From contig CACRSC010000048.1 of assembly GCA_902651635.1 (NCBI GenBank), forward strand, positions 260,597 through 324,596: 64,000 bases of DNA. The letters run 5' to 3'. Shown here piece after piece: positions 12,480 to 23,309 of the stretch (position 1 is the stretch's first letter; each line of letters starts with the position of its first letter). A model generated the notes under the pieces. That model saw nothing but the letters and a program-made list of their open reading frames with translations, was not told the DNA's origin and made no database searches. The stretch is from Mastigamoeba balamuthi. Taxonomy: Eukaryota > Evosea > Mastigamoebida > Mastigamoebidae. The position numbers and the translations under genes were made by a program.

Positions 12480-13965
12480 CGGTTTGCGAGACTATGGAGC
12501 GGCAATGGGCACGCGGACCGAAGTTGTTGCGAAAGTGGAGTGGCAAAAATAGAAGAACCACGCACAGAGATCACGATCACGTGATTGCGGGGCTACACTT
12601 GAGCAGGTAGCAGCGTGCCACTTGGGGGGCGCATTGAATGCTGGGGTCGGTAAGACAGCAATAAGAGTATCGGTAAGAAGCACTCACGGCCATGCCATCA
12701 AGGAAAACACGGCGGATCCGTGGGCCACAACCTCCAGCAAAAAGATCAACGAAGGCAAGGTAGATCAGAGGCCACTCCTGACAACAGTAATAGCAGTAGG
12801 AGATATATCATATTGATTCGGTGAGGGGGTTAACTGAACAGTATCCCGTGGTAGCTACTGGATTGATTCCCGAATCCTGGAACCCATTTACCCTTTGCTA
12901 AGTCTGGCCTTGACACAGCGCAAGGACCAACAGGGCAAGTACAGTGCGACAGGCACCTGAATCCCCACCCTCGGTGTCCAAGAGAAGGTCTGTAGAAGAG
13001 TCCCTGGCTTCTTGCCCTTGAGTGGATTCAGAACCCGCTGCCCCGACTGATCGCCCTTAGTTCCTGCCACCAGTGGTGTGTACGACGGGTATTCCTGCAG
13101 AAGTACACAATCATATGGGCATATCAAAGTTAGCTGAGCAATTTCAGACACAGTGGTGGAGTGCTTGGGAAGAGGTCCTTTTCGGGAATACAATCGTATC
13201 CTGGATAGGTGAAAAAGAAGTGCCATCTGGATGACATCAGTTTGGCCATTCTGTTGTTTTCTTGCAAGCACAAAGCCAGCTGGTGCCCTTCCCTTGGCTC
13301 GCTCTTGCTGTTGGAAGAGCGGTGACAACATCGGCGTGGTGTTCTCGTGCTGCAACAGGGGCTCTGTCAACAGCTGGTCCATGCACGGCAAGTGCACCTG
13401 GAGCAAGCGTGTGCACCGTGGCCCCGTCTGCGCTCTGCCTCGGCTCTTCACAGCCTCGTTCGGGGGCACTGTCGCCGAGCTGGACTATGTCTCTGATCTC
13501 GTCTCCCACTTACGCTGGGCCACCGCCCTGTGGGCTCCATCGTGCAGAGGCCCAGCGACCCTCAGTCCCGTGACATCGTTGCACGTGGTCTCCTCGCTCT
13601 CCCTTTGCTTCTGGCGAACGGGCATCATCCCTGGCGTGCCCGCAGAGAGCGGCAGCTGGAGCTGCGAGTGGTCAACGGACCTGTCCGCAGGCCTGTGCCC
13701 CCCGATACTCACCGTCTCCCTTGTCTGCTGAGTTCAACACTGTTGCCTTGTGGCCCAGGAAAAAGCAGAGCGTTAACTAACGGCCACAATGCCCCGGATT
13801 GGTGTGGTGCACCTCGAGGCCGGTCTGGGGTGCTCGGTTGTGCCACCACCGTGCGCGCGTTTTCTCTGCACCTCGGATGCACCTTGCCCCGTTGAGAGAG
13901 GCCGTTGTGCAGACCTCTGAACGCCTGCAGATCCTCAATCATCCCGCAAGGCAGAGTACAATCCA
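12480..13965. other. gene-poor interval upstream of the pectinesterase
   Basis: No supported gene. Overlapping frames at 12888-13469 (-) and 13231-13731 (+) are open but show no recognisable domain and are more AT-rich than flanking genes. It should include promoters of the divergent ankyrin-like and pectinesterase genes. Confidence 0.4.
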
Positions 13966-16357
13966 ATGCCCTGCATGATGAGGCTCTGCTCTGCTCTTGT
14001 TCTGCTGCTCTCCGTGCTTGCTCAGGGCGACGTCATCGTCGTCGACCAGCAGAGCGGGCCGATACGGACCATCGGCGCCGCCCTGCGGCTCATCCCCGTC
14101 AACAGCCAGACCCGCACCACCATCCTGGTCCACCCCGGTTTGTCGGCACCCCACCCCTCTCTCTCACGACTGACATCCCACCTCGTCCTGTGGCTCGCTC
14201 TCCTTTGACTTCGTTTGAGCTTTCCTGTGGCTTACGTACAATTGTCAGGCGTGTACTCGGAGCAGGTGACCATCACGCCGCAGATGGGGCTCGTCACGCT
14301 CAGCGGGCAGGACCCTGCAAGGCCTGACAGCGTACTTTTGCGCTCGGGGTGCGCGGCGTCGGGCGACGGGAGCCGGGTGTCCCCAGTGCCCCGGGGGCGA
14401 GTGGAACAGCCAGGCACTCTTCATCAAGAGCCCCGACTTCATCGCCATGAACATCGCCATCGCCAACGACGCCTGCAGCTACGATCACAAGAGGGCCGGC
14501 CAGTCCCTGGCAGTTCAGGTTGGTTCAGTGTTGGGACTAGGCGTCCCGGGCTTGATTGGCTCCTCGTTTTAGCACGAGGGGTTTGTGGCTTAGTTTCTTT
14601 TCCCGCAGGCTTCACACTTACGGTCGAGACCGATATCACACGCAAACGGGTCTCGATTCATAGTGATGATGGGGTTGTGTGTGTGTGTGTGTGTGTGTGG
14701 TGGGTTATACTGCAGTTTTGGATTAACTAGAGCTTATTTAACAGTGACTCGTTTTCAACAACTTTATGGGAGATCAAATGATGATGAAGCCCAATACACA
14801 ACGTGGCGGACAAGGTGGCGTTCATCATCGTGCGCATGTACGGCGGGCAGGACACGTTCCTCACGGGCGGTGCTCGCACGCGGGTGTACATGCTCAACGG
14901 CTTCGTCAACGGCACCGTGGACTCCATCTTCGGCAGTGGAGCTGCAGTCTTCGACCACTGCGAGATCCAGATCTCCTCCTACTACACGGCGCACCGCGGC
15001 GACCCCCTGGTCAAGTCGTCCTACCTCTTCCTCGACAGCAAGCTGACCAAACCCCGCGGTTCCTCACCTCTTGTGCAGCATCGACTTACGCGGGGTCATA
15101 CACGCACAAACATCTAAGGTGTGAAGACGGGCTCCACGATGCTGGGAAGGCCGTGGGGCCCGAACGCACGAGTCATCTTCAAGAACACGTGGATGGACAA
15201 CCACATCGCGAGGGCGGGATGGGCTGACTGGGGACACCAGTGCGAAACGACGGGCTGGTGCCACAACGTGACCTACGCTGAGTACAAGCCCAGCGGGCCT
15301 GGCGCGAGCCCAGACACGAGGCCGAGGTGGACAGAGCAATTGAATGACACCGAGGCGGCGCAGTACACGACGGATACGGTGCTGAGGGGGTGGAACCCTC
15401 CGAGGGGCGCCCGCAGCGACGGGGATAACGAGAGCGTGGGTTGGTGTGTGTGTGTGTGTGTGTGTGTGGGGTTATACTGCAGTTTTGGATTAACTAGAGC
15501 TTATTTAACAGTGACTCGTTTTCAACAACTTTATGGGAGATCAAATGATGATGAAGCCCAATACACAACGTGGCGGACAAGGTGGCGTTCATCATCGTGC
15601 GCATGTACGGCGGGCAGGACACGTTCCTCACGGGCGGTGCTCGCACGCGGGTGTACATGCTCAACGGCTTCGTCAACGGCACCGTGGACTCCATCTTCGG
15701 CAGTGGAGCTGCAGTCTTCGACCACTGCGAGATCCAGATCTCCTCCTACTACACGGCGCACCGCGGCGACCCCCTGGTCAAGTCGTCCTACCTCTTCCTC
15801 GACAGCAAGCTGACCAAACCCCGCGGTTCCTCACCTCTTGTGCAGCATCGACTTACGCGGGTCATACACGCACAAACATCTAAGGTGTAAAGACGGGCTC
15901 CACGATGCTGGGAAGGCCGTGGGGCCCGAACGCACGAGTCATCTTCAAGAACACGTGGATGGACAACCACATCGCGAGGGCGGGATGGGCTGACTGGGGA
16001 CACCAGTGCGAAACGACGGGCTGGTGCCACAACGTGACCTACGCAGAGTACAAGCCCAGCGGGCCTGGCGCGAGCCCAGACACGAGGCCGAGGTGGACAG
16101 AGCAACTGAATGACACCGAGGCGGCGCAGTACACGACGGATACGGTGCTGAGGGGGTGGAACCCTCCGAGGGGCGCCCGCAGCGACGGGGATAACGATAG
16201 CGACAACGCTGACAGCACGACGACATGGAAGGACCCCGAGGGCTACGAGAACGACTCTGCTATGAGGACCCCACTCACCGACGACAATACCGACAGAGGC
16301 ACGACGTATGGCGTCACCCTGTCGCTTTTGGCAGTCGCACTCGTTCTCAACTCGTGA
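13966..16357 (+). CDS. pectinesterase (carbohydrate esterase 8), secreted, probably GPI-anchored, with internal duplication
   Basis: De-esterifies plant pectin. Exons 13966-14137, 14249-14376, 14414-14518, then two near-identical copies of the catalytic exons (about 14800-15058 + 15119-15432; about 15567-15825 + 15885-16357). Signal peptide MMRLCSALVLLLSVLAQG; catalytic landmarks YGGQDTF, GTVDSIFGSG (usually GTVDFIFG) and LGRPWGPNARVIF; hydrophobic C-terminus VTLSLLAVALVLNS typical of a GPI signal. Using only the second copy gives 379 codons in frame. The 37-nt intron 14377-14413 is needed to keep frame. The acceptor before the NVADKVAF exon is not a clear AG and is unresolved. Known in plants, fungi and bacteria; transfer is possible but unproven. 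Confidence 0.88.
14676..14700. repeat. (TG)n microsatellite
   Basis: Run of alternating TG in the pectinesterase intron; a matching run lies at about 15444-15469. Confidence 0.95.
14705..15432. repeat. first copy of a 767-bp-period tandem duplication
   Basis: This block recurs at 15472-16199 with about five single-base differences and one 1-bp indel. It covers an intron 3' part, two exons and the short intron between them. Confidence 0.95.
15472..16199. repeat. second copy of the tandem duplication
   Basis: Over 99% identical to 14705-15432 by eye. Both copies are preceded by a (TG)n tract, which marks the likely breakpoint. Confidence 0.95.
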
Positions 16358-16868
16358 GTTTGTCAGCACACAACGCCCCGCCCCTGGCAGGTGTAAATAA
16401 CAGAAGAGAAGTCCAGGACCAGAGTATTTTCGAGTTCTTATTCTCTGGGCAGCCCACAGTGTTCATCTCCGCGTTCATTTCCGATCTCCCGTGTGAGGCA
16501 GGCTGAATTATTTTCTTCGTGAAACTTGACGATCGAGCTCACCACACAAACGAGCGGAGCCAAGAGTGCTGAGTGACCTCTGAAACAAAGACAGCTCAAC
16601 CATGGATTGCTGTGACCGAGAAGACTGTAAATCACGTCTAATTTACGGATCACTGTGCCAGGGCGCGGCGTTGAGAACGTGGGCATAGCAATAGCACACA
16701 TCCAATCGCACGAGGAAGTGGGAACCGAACATCTGCCACTTTGTATTTCCCCATCCCAGTGCCAAAAGACAGCCAGGACTTTGCAGTAGCAACGAAGGAC
16801 AACAGTCAGCTGCCATCGGCACAGCTATGCAGCGGCAGGCTGCGTCTTGAGAGAACAACGACTGGCGG
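16358..16868. other. convergent 3' intergenic region
   Basis: Lies between the 3' ends of the pectinesterase (+) and the receptor-like gene (-). No gene seen; presumably UTRs. Confidence 0.5.
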
Positions 16869-18390
16869 TCACAGGGCCACAGGGACAGCGCTGCTCGCTG
16901 CCCCACCGGACCGCCTGCCGGGCCCCGGGGCTGGTGGCACGCTCGCCCTGCTGCCCCGCCCTGTGGTGTTGGTGCGCTGCTGCCGCCTGCTCCCTCTGCT
17001 GCCACGCTCCAACGAGGGGCCCTCGCGCAGGCGCCTCTGATGCTCGAGCGCCTCGTCTCTCTGTGCGAGGGCCTCGGCAGTGGCGTCGTCTGCGGGCGGG
17101 GCGGGGAAGAGGAGGGCGTCGGAGGGGACCTCGTGCATGCGGACGACGAGGAGTGAGCCCTCGCTGGCGGCGGCATCGACAACAAAAGCGGAGCCGGGCT
17201 CCAGGAGGACCTCGGCCTCGCCGTACTGGTTGAGGAAACCCACGTCGCGCCCGCGCTCCACGCGCACCTCGAACAACGTTGCTCCAGCACAGGAGCCAGG
17301 GGCAGGGGGAACAGGAGTACCAGCGGCAGCGGAAGCTGCAAAGTCCGAGGCGACGGCGCGGGAGCGGGAGGTGCTGGTGAAGCCGTTCCAGAAGACGCGG
17401 GAGCCCGGGGCGTAGGCGGCTGCGTCGAGGGGGCAGCAGACGCCCCTGTACACCTCCCCGCGCACCACCGGCAGCGCCCGCATCGCCTCTGCCAGCCGCC
17501 ACGCGTACCCCAGCCAGCTGCTCTCCTCCGCCTCGGCCTCGGCCTCGTCCCCCTCGCCCTTCTCTCCGGTGTCCCCCACGGCCTCTGCTGTCTGCTGCTG
17601 GTGGTGGTGCACTTGCTCGGCTGCGGTGGTGTTGTCGTTGGGGCAGAGGACCCGGCAGCGGTGGCGGCGGCGGCGGAGGGCGTGGTTGAGGCGGTAGTAG
17701 ACGCTCTGCTCGCGGGGCTCGTCCTCTGTCGTGTACACCACCAGCGCCAGCGCACCCTCCACCCCCAGCCCCGCCGGCAGCGCCCCCTCCTGCCCGCGCA
17801 CGTCTGCGTTGCAGCAAACAGATCAGAGCACGCATCGCTTGATCGCCGGATCAGAGCAGCATCGATCGAGGCCACCAGCAAACAGGCAGCGCACAGAGGC
17901 AGAGAGGGAGCGCAGCGCATGCGACACAACACGGTCGGGGTAGAGCGGACCTTTCTCGAACCTGTCGAGGGCGTCGGCGATGCAGGCGAGGGGCGGGCGG
18001 ACGCGGGCGAGGGACTCGCGGAGGGCGGGGGGCGCGGGGGCGGCAGGGGCGGGGGGCGCGGGGCGCAGCGTCTCGCCCCCCATGTCGCCCATGCGCCCCC
18101 CGATCCTCCCGATCCTCCGCAGTGCCGCCGCTCCCAGCACCACCGCCCCCGCCCCTGCCGCCGCCCCTGCCACGGCTGCCGCTGCGGCCCCGGCGGCCAC
18201 GGCGGCTGCGGCGGAGGAGGAGACGGTGGCGGCCACGGCGGTGGCGGTGGCAGCAACGGTGGCCACCACAGCCACTGTCGCCCCCACAGCGATGCCCGCC
18301 ACTGCCCCCGTGCTCAGCCCTCCGCCCCCCTCCGCCACGGCCACGTCCTCCCCCGCGCTGCTGCTGCTGCTGATGCTGCTGCTGCTGCTG

Positions 18391-18432
<42 letters not shown>

Positions 18433-19949
18433 ACATTGGGGTAGATGGCGCTGATGAGGTTGCTGAGAGCTCTGTCCAGGGAGCTTATGTTGTGAGCAGG
18501 GAAGCGCAGGCTGTCGCTGGTGGGCAGCAGCCGCACGACACGCTCTGCCTCCCTTTTCTCCGCTAGGCTGCCGAGCGTTTCCCTGCCCGTGTCCACGAGG
18601 ACAGAGAGGACGCCAGGAGCGCTCTCTCGCAGCATCCGCAGCGACTCGTCAAAGTTCTCCCTGTAGTTGCTCTCGGGCCAGTTGTTGCCGCCGTCTGTGA
18701 CGGTGATGACGACCGCCTGGGGCTGCATGGCCAGCCTCGCTGCGCTCCGCGTCTGTGCACACGTGCGGGCGTTGGGCTGCGTTGTTAGAGCGATGGGGGC
18801 GCAGCACAGCACAGCACAGCACGCACCATGAGCACGCGCGCAGCCTCTCTGAGGCCACACCCCAAGCACGATGCCCCCCCAGTGATACTGAGTGCCTCCA
18901 GCACGTCGGAGATCTCGTAGCTGTCACCCGTCATCCCATTGCTGATGTACGCGATTTCGTTGAACGCGACTACGCCCATGTTGACGCCGCGGGGGGACAC
19001 CCTCAGCGACTGCAGCAGCACGCTCCGCATTATTGCCGTGTAGGTCCAGATCCCGCTGACGGACTCAACAGACCCCGAGATGTCGAGCACTGGGCGCCGC
19101 AGGGGCAGTGGGGGTGAGAGCGGCAGAGGGGCGCAGGGGCAGTGGGCAGCGCAGCGCACAGAGGACGACGTCGAGGAGGTCAGCGTTGGCCTGCGAGGTG
19201 CAGTGCCAGCTGCTGGTGTCCCAGGCGGAGGCGGGCAGCGCGTGGTCCTGCGGGGCGACGCTGCCGAGGGCGAGGGCTGTGCCGCTGGCGTACCTCACAG
19301 CCCTGGGCAGGCCCGCGCTGTCGAACGCGATGTGTGCCACGCTGCTGCCGCTGCCCCTGTCTGCGCCCTCGCTGCTGCGGTCGTAGGCGCCGTTGGGCAG
19401 CTCGCCGCGGTCTCTGAGGGGGAAGAGGAGGTCGACTGCGTGGGGCCAGGGGACAGCGGTGCACCTGCGGGGGCAGCGGGTGGCGAGGGTGCGCTGTGCG
19501 TAGCTCACCACCTCTGCGCACTCGCTGCCCTCTGCCGTGTAGTTGCTGGGAGGCATGGCGAGGACGAGCATGCGGTGGCTGGAGTTGCCGCTGGGGTCGT
19601 ACTGGTAGAGCAGCCTCCCCCTCACTGTGCCCTGCAGCGCCCAGCCCGTTGAGTTGCGTTCATCTCCCGTGAGTCGAGCATCGACGTTTACTCGGTGCTG
19701 AGAGTGTGAGAGAAGAGAGAAGAGGGAAGAGAGCAGTTGCGGCTCCTTGTCTCGCGTGTGCTGCTGTGCTCAGCGGGTGTGTGGTGGGCTTGTGGGTGCG
19801 GGGGTCCAAAGGGTGGTGCGTACAGCGAAGCGGGGGTGGTTGCTGACCTCCACGTCTGCTGTGAAGGCCAGGAAGGGGTACGCCCCCTGCGCCCCTGCCC
19901 ACAGCAGCCCCAGCCCCAGCGCCAGTGTGTATCGTATGGCGTTGGCCAT
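16869..19949 (-). CDS. secreted VWFA / transmembrane / Arg-type ADP-ribosyltransferase protein (copy A)
   Basis: Five exons: 19949-19824, 19631-19160, 19089-18827, 18752-17951, 17803-16869; 865 residues. Order: signal peptide (YTLALGLGLLWAGAQG), a ~150-residue ectodomain, a VWFA domain with MIDAS DISGSVES spliced across exons 2-3 and a downstream TDGGNN, a poly-Ser hinge coded by CTG repeats, a long Ala/Val transmembrane segment followed by RRIGRIGGR, then a C-terminal ART domain. The ART shows R (VYRG, ~674), STS (GFTSTSRS, ~697) and E-x-E (GEAEVLLEPGSAF, ~750), the R-S-E triad of arginine-specific mono-ADP-ribosyltransferases. Topology predicts an outside adhesion domain and inside catalysis. 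Receptor-like signalling is an inference. Confidence 0.85.
18355..18431. repeat. CTG/CAG repeat coding poly-Ser hinge (copy A)
   Basis: Nearly pure CTG triplets on the plus strand read as AGC-type Ser codons on the gene strand, between the VWFA domain and the membrane segment. Confidence 0.95.
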
Positions 19950-20443
19950 CAGCAGACAGCAGACCAGAGAAAAAGCAGCAGGAGAGAGAGAGAGCAGTGC
20001 TGGGGTGTGTGCCACAGCGAGTACCGAGAGAGTGTGTGGGGTTGTGTGGTGTGGTGGGTTCAGGAAACAAACGCAAGACAGGAACCGCCCCTTGTGGGGG
20101 GCGGAAGGTGCACCGGCGATCCTATGCCACGCTCTTAATAGACTCGGTGGCCTTCCATTCCAGCGGGACGGTCCAGCCTTGCCATCGTACGGTATTGCAC
20201 AATTGCACAGGCCCCCACCGAGCATGTGCTGTATGCCGGGACCGCGTACCAGGCGTCTCTGAAGAGAGAAGAACAAATGACGTGAACCTCAACCGCCGTT
20301 GCCCACGGGACCAGAGCCCCCCGCGACACCACCGGGCGCAGAGCAGGCAGAGAGCACGCGAGGGGGCTGCGAGGCAGAGCGGGAGAGCGAGGCGAGGCGG
20401 CTGGCGCCAGGCGCTGTGGTGCTGTATTGCGTCAGAAGGGCCC
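19950..20443. other. intergenic, upstream of receptor-like copy A
   Basis: About 490 bp with purine runs near 19975-20010. No gene seen; presumed promoter of copy A and 3' UTR of the small tail-anchored protein. Confidence 0.4.
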
Positions 20444-20725
20444 TCAGAAGAGCTTCTTGCTCCTGCGCTCCTTGTGGAGCAGCACCGCCAGGTACGCGCA
20501 GGCGCCGCCCAGGCCCAGCACCAGCAGCGTCGTCAGCCACCCCCAGCCGCCCCCCGCGGCCCCGCCCCTGGCGACAGCGGCGCCGAGGCCCCTGACCTCG
20601 TTGGCCACCTCGGCGACCGTCGCCTGGATGGCGCCCAGCGCGCCCACCTGCGACTGGACCGTGCGGACGGACGGCCGCTGCCAGCGAGGCCACGTCGGCG
20701 CCGGCCCGCTGCTGCGGGACTGCAT
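20444..20725 (-). CDS. small tail-anchored protein, or last exon of a larger one, ending KKLF
   Basis: Reads as 93 residues from ATG at 20725. A heptad-like helix (VQSQVGALGAIQATVAEVANEV) precedes a single membrane span (WLTTLLVLGLGGACAYLAVLL) and a short basic tail ending RRSKKLF. KKxx at the C-terminus is a COPI-dependent ER retrieval signal. A good acceptor (CTCATGCAG) sits just before SRSSGPAP, so this may be the last exon of an ER-Golgi protein such as an L-type lectin, but I found no upstream exons before the neighbouring gene. Function is unknown. Confidence 0.5.
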   Translation of the reverse strand: MQSRSSGPAPTWPRWQRPSVRTVQSQVGALGAIQATVAEVANEVRGLGAAVARGGAAGGGWGWLTTLLVLGLGGACAYLAVLLHKERRSKKLF

Positions 20726-21253
20726 GAGAGGAGGAGAGGGGCGAGGGGGGCTGACGGAGTGGCCTGTGGGCAGTGCGATGCAGTCTCCACCACTGCAGAT
20801 CGATCTTACAGTCGCCGTGCAGGCGCTGCCATCAATGCTGCCCTTGGTGCTGCTGATGCGCTGGCGCTGTCATCACAACTGCTTGACTGTTACTATCGTA
20901 ACTGCAGATACTGCTGCTCGAGTGGTTGCGTGTGCTGCCACTGCAAACATCAGTGCCTCCTCACACTGTTGCTGATGTCACCTCTACTGGAGGATGCCCA
21001 GGTTTCCTGGGAAAAGCCCGGGTGTGACATCCTGTCTGACTCCGCCATGTCACTGAGAATGCAGGAGCACTGTTGTCTCCAGAAATGATACATAACAGAT
21101 CGGGAAAGGTCCTGACGACAGAGAGTGTGGGCAGTTTCTGGTGAGATTTGAATGTCGTGTGAGCTGCGGTGCCATTGCGCAGCACCAGAGACGGGGCGAC
21201 AGCACTGAGAGACCGCTGGCAGCAGATGGTCATCAGGCGCAGCGGCCCCTCTG
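20726..21253. other. intergenic
   Basis: No supported gene. It contains CTGCTG/CAGCAG-rich and G-poor sequence. If the KKLF exon is the end of a longer gene, its missing exons should be here, but none were recognised. Confidence 0.35.
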
Positions 21254-23309
21254 TCAGAGGGCCACAGGGACAGCGCTGCCCACGGCCACAGAGGAGCGCC
21301 TGCCGGGCCCCGGGGCTGGTGGCACGCTCGCCCTGCTGCCACGCACTGCGGTGTTGGTGCGCTGCTGCCGCCTGCTCCCTCTGCTTCCACGCTCCAACGA
21401 GGGGCCCTCGCGCAGGCGCCTCTGATGCTCGAGGGCCTCGTCTCTCTGTGCGAGGGCCTCGGCAGTGGCGTCATCTGCGGGCGGGGCAGCAGCGGGGAAG
21501 AGGAGGGCGTCGGAGGGGACCTCGTGCATGCGGACGACGAGGAGGGGGCCCTCGCGGGCCACGGCGTCCACATCAAAGGCGGAGCCGGGCTCCAGGAGGA
21601 CCTCGGCCTCGCCGTACTGGTTGAGGCATCCCACGTCGCGCCCGCGCTCCACGCGCACCTCGAACAGCGTTGCTCCAGCACAGGAACCAGGGGCACCAGG
21701 GGCAGCTACAACAGCAGGGGGATCCGGGGCACCAGGGGCAGCGGAAGCTGCAAAGTCCGAGGCGACGGCGCGGGAGCGGGAGGTGCTGGTGAAGCCGTTC
21801 CAGAAGACGCGGGAGCCCGGGGCGTAGGCGGCTGCGTCGAGGGGGCAGCAGACGCCCCTGTACACCTCCCCGCGCACCACCGGCAGCGCCCGCATCGCCT
21901 CTGCCAGCTGCCACGCGTACCCCAGCCAGCTGCTCTCCTCGGCCTCCGCCTCGGCCTCGTCCCCCTCGCTCCTCTCGCCTCTGTCCCCCACGGCCTCTGC
22001 TGGCTGCTTCTGGTGCTGCTGCTGCTGCTGGCAGCGCACTTACTCTGCGGCGGTGGTGTTGTCGTTGGGGCAGAGGACCCGGCAGCGGTGGCGGCGGCGG
22101 CGGAGGGCGTGGTTGAGGCGGTAGTAGACGCTCTGCTCGCGGGGCTCGTCCTCTGTCGTGTACACCACCAGCGCCAGCGCACCCTCCACCCCCAGCCCCG
22201 CCGGCAGCGCCCCCTCCTGCCCCAGCAAGTCTGCGACGCAGCGCAGTCATCACCCGTCAGCAGCCATCAGCGCCCGCGTTCCCTCATCGACAGAGACCCG
22301 CCAGCACACCAGAGTACACTGAGACACACAGGAACGCAGAGCAAGCAACATGGGCGGGGCAGAGCGGACCTTGCTCGAACCTGTCGAGGGCGTCGGCGAT
22401 GCCAGCGAGGGGCGGGCGGACGCGGGCGAGGGACTCGCGGAGGGCGGGGGGCGCGGGGGCGGCAGGGGCCGGAGGCGCGGGGCGCAGCGTCTCGCCCCCC
22501 ATGTCGCCCATGCGCCCCCCGATCCTCCCGATCCTCCGCAGTGCCACTGCGCCCAGCACCACCGCTCCCGCCCCTGCCGCCGCCCCTGCCACGGCTGCCG
22601 CTGCGGCCCCGGCGGCCACGGCAGCGGCGGCCGAGGAGGAGACGGTGGCGGCCACGGCGGTGGCGGTGGCAGCAACGGTGGCCACCACAGCCACTGTGGC
22701 TCCCACAGCGATGCCCGCCACTGCCCCCGTGCTCAACCCTCCTCCCTCCTCCGCCACGGCCACGTCCTCCCCCGCGCTGCTGCTACTGCTGTTCGTGTTG
22801 CTGATGCTGCTGCTGCTGCTGCTGCTGCTGCTGATGCTGATGCTGCTGATGCTGATGCTGCTGCTGATGCTGATGCTGCTGCTGCTGCTGCTGGTACTGC
22901 TGGTACTGCTACTTGTGCTGGTAGTGCTCGAACTGCTGCCGGTGCTGGATATGCCATCACTGCTGCTGCTGCTACTGCTGCCACTGCTGCTGACATTGGG
23001 GTAGATGGCGCCGATGAGGCTGCTGAGAGCTCTGTCCAGAGAGATTTCGTCGCTGACAGGGAAGCGCAGGCTGTCGCTGGTGGGCAGCAGCCGCCCGACA
23101 TGCTCTGCCTCCTCATTATCGTAACGGTCGTCCACGAGAATCGTGGAGGTGGCGTCCTCGCAGCCACTCGTGTCCACGAGGGCAGAGAGGACGCCTGGAG
23201 TGCTCTCTCGCAGCATCCGCAGCGACTCGTCAAATTTCTCCTTGTAGCTGCTCTCGGGCCAGTTGTTGCCGCCGTCTGTGACGGTGATGACGACCGCCTG
23301 GGGCTGCAT
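21254..23309 (-). pseudogene. 5'-truncated second copy of the VWFA-TM-ART gene (copy B)
   Basis: Two blocks, 23309-22370 and 22230-21254, align with the last two exons of copy A at high identity, including the second half of VWFA, an enlarged Ser-rich hinge, the Ala/Val membrane segment and an ART domain with VYRG, GFTSTS and GEAEVLL. The signal peptide, ectodomain and MIDAS half of VWFA are absent; similarity stops abruptly near 23340. The coding frame also appears interrupted between membrane segment and ART. I treat it as a partial duplicate that is probably not functional as a receptor. It lies 1.3 kb upstream of copy A in the same orientation, consistent with tandem duplication. Confidence 0.7.
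22775..22995. repeat. expanded CTG/ATG-CTG repeat (copy B hinge)
   Basis: Interrupted CTG repeat about 220 bp long, roughly three times the copy A tract. Confidence 0.9.

Noticed and set aside
12888-13731. Opposed frames of 166-193 codons that might be a gene or a retroelement piece
   Set aside because: No recognisable domain, no splice-consistent extension, composition unlike the host genes.
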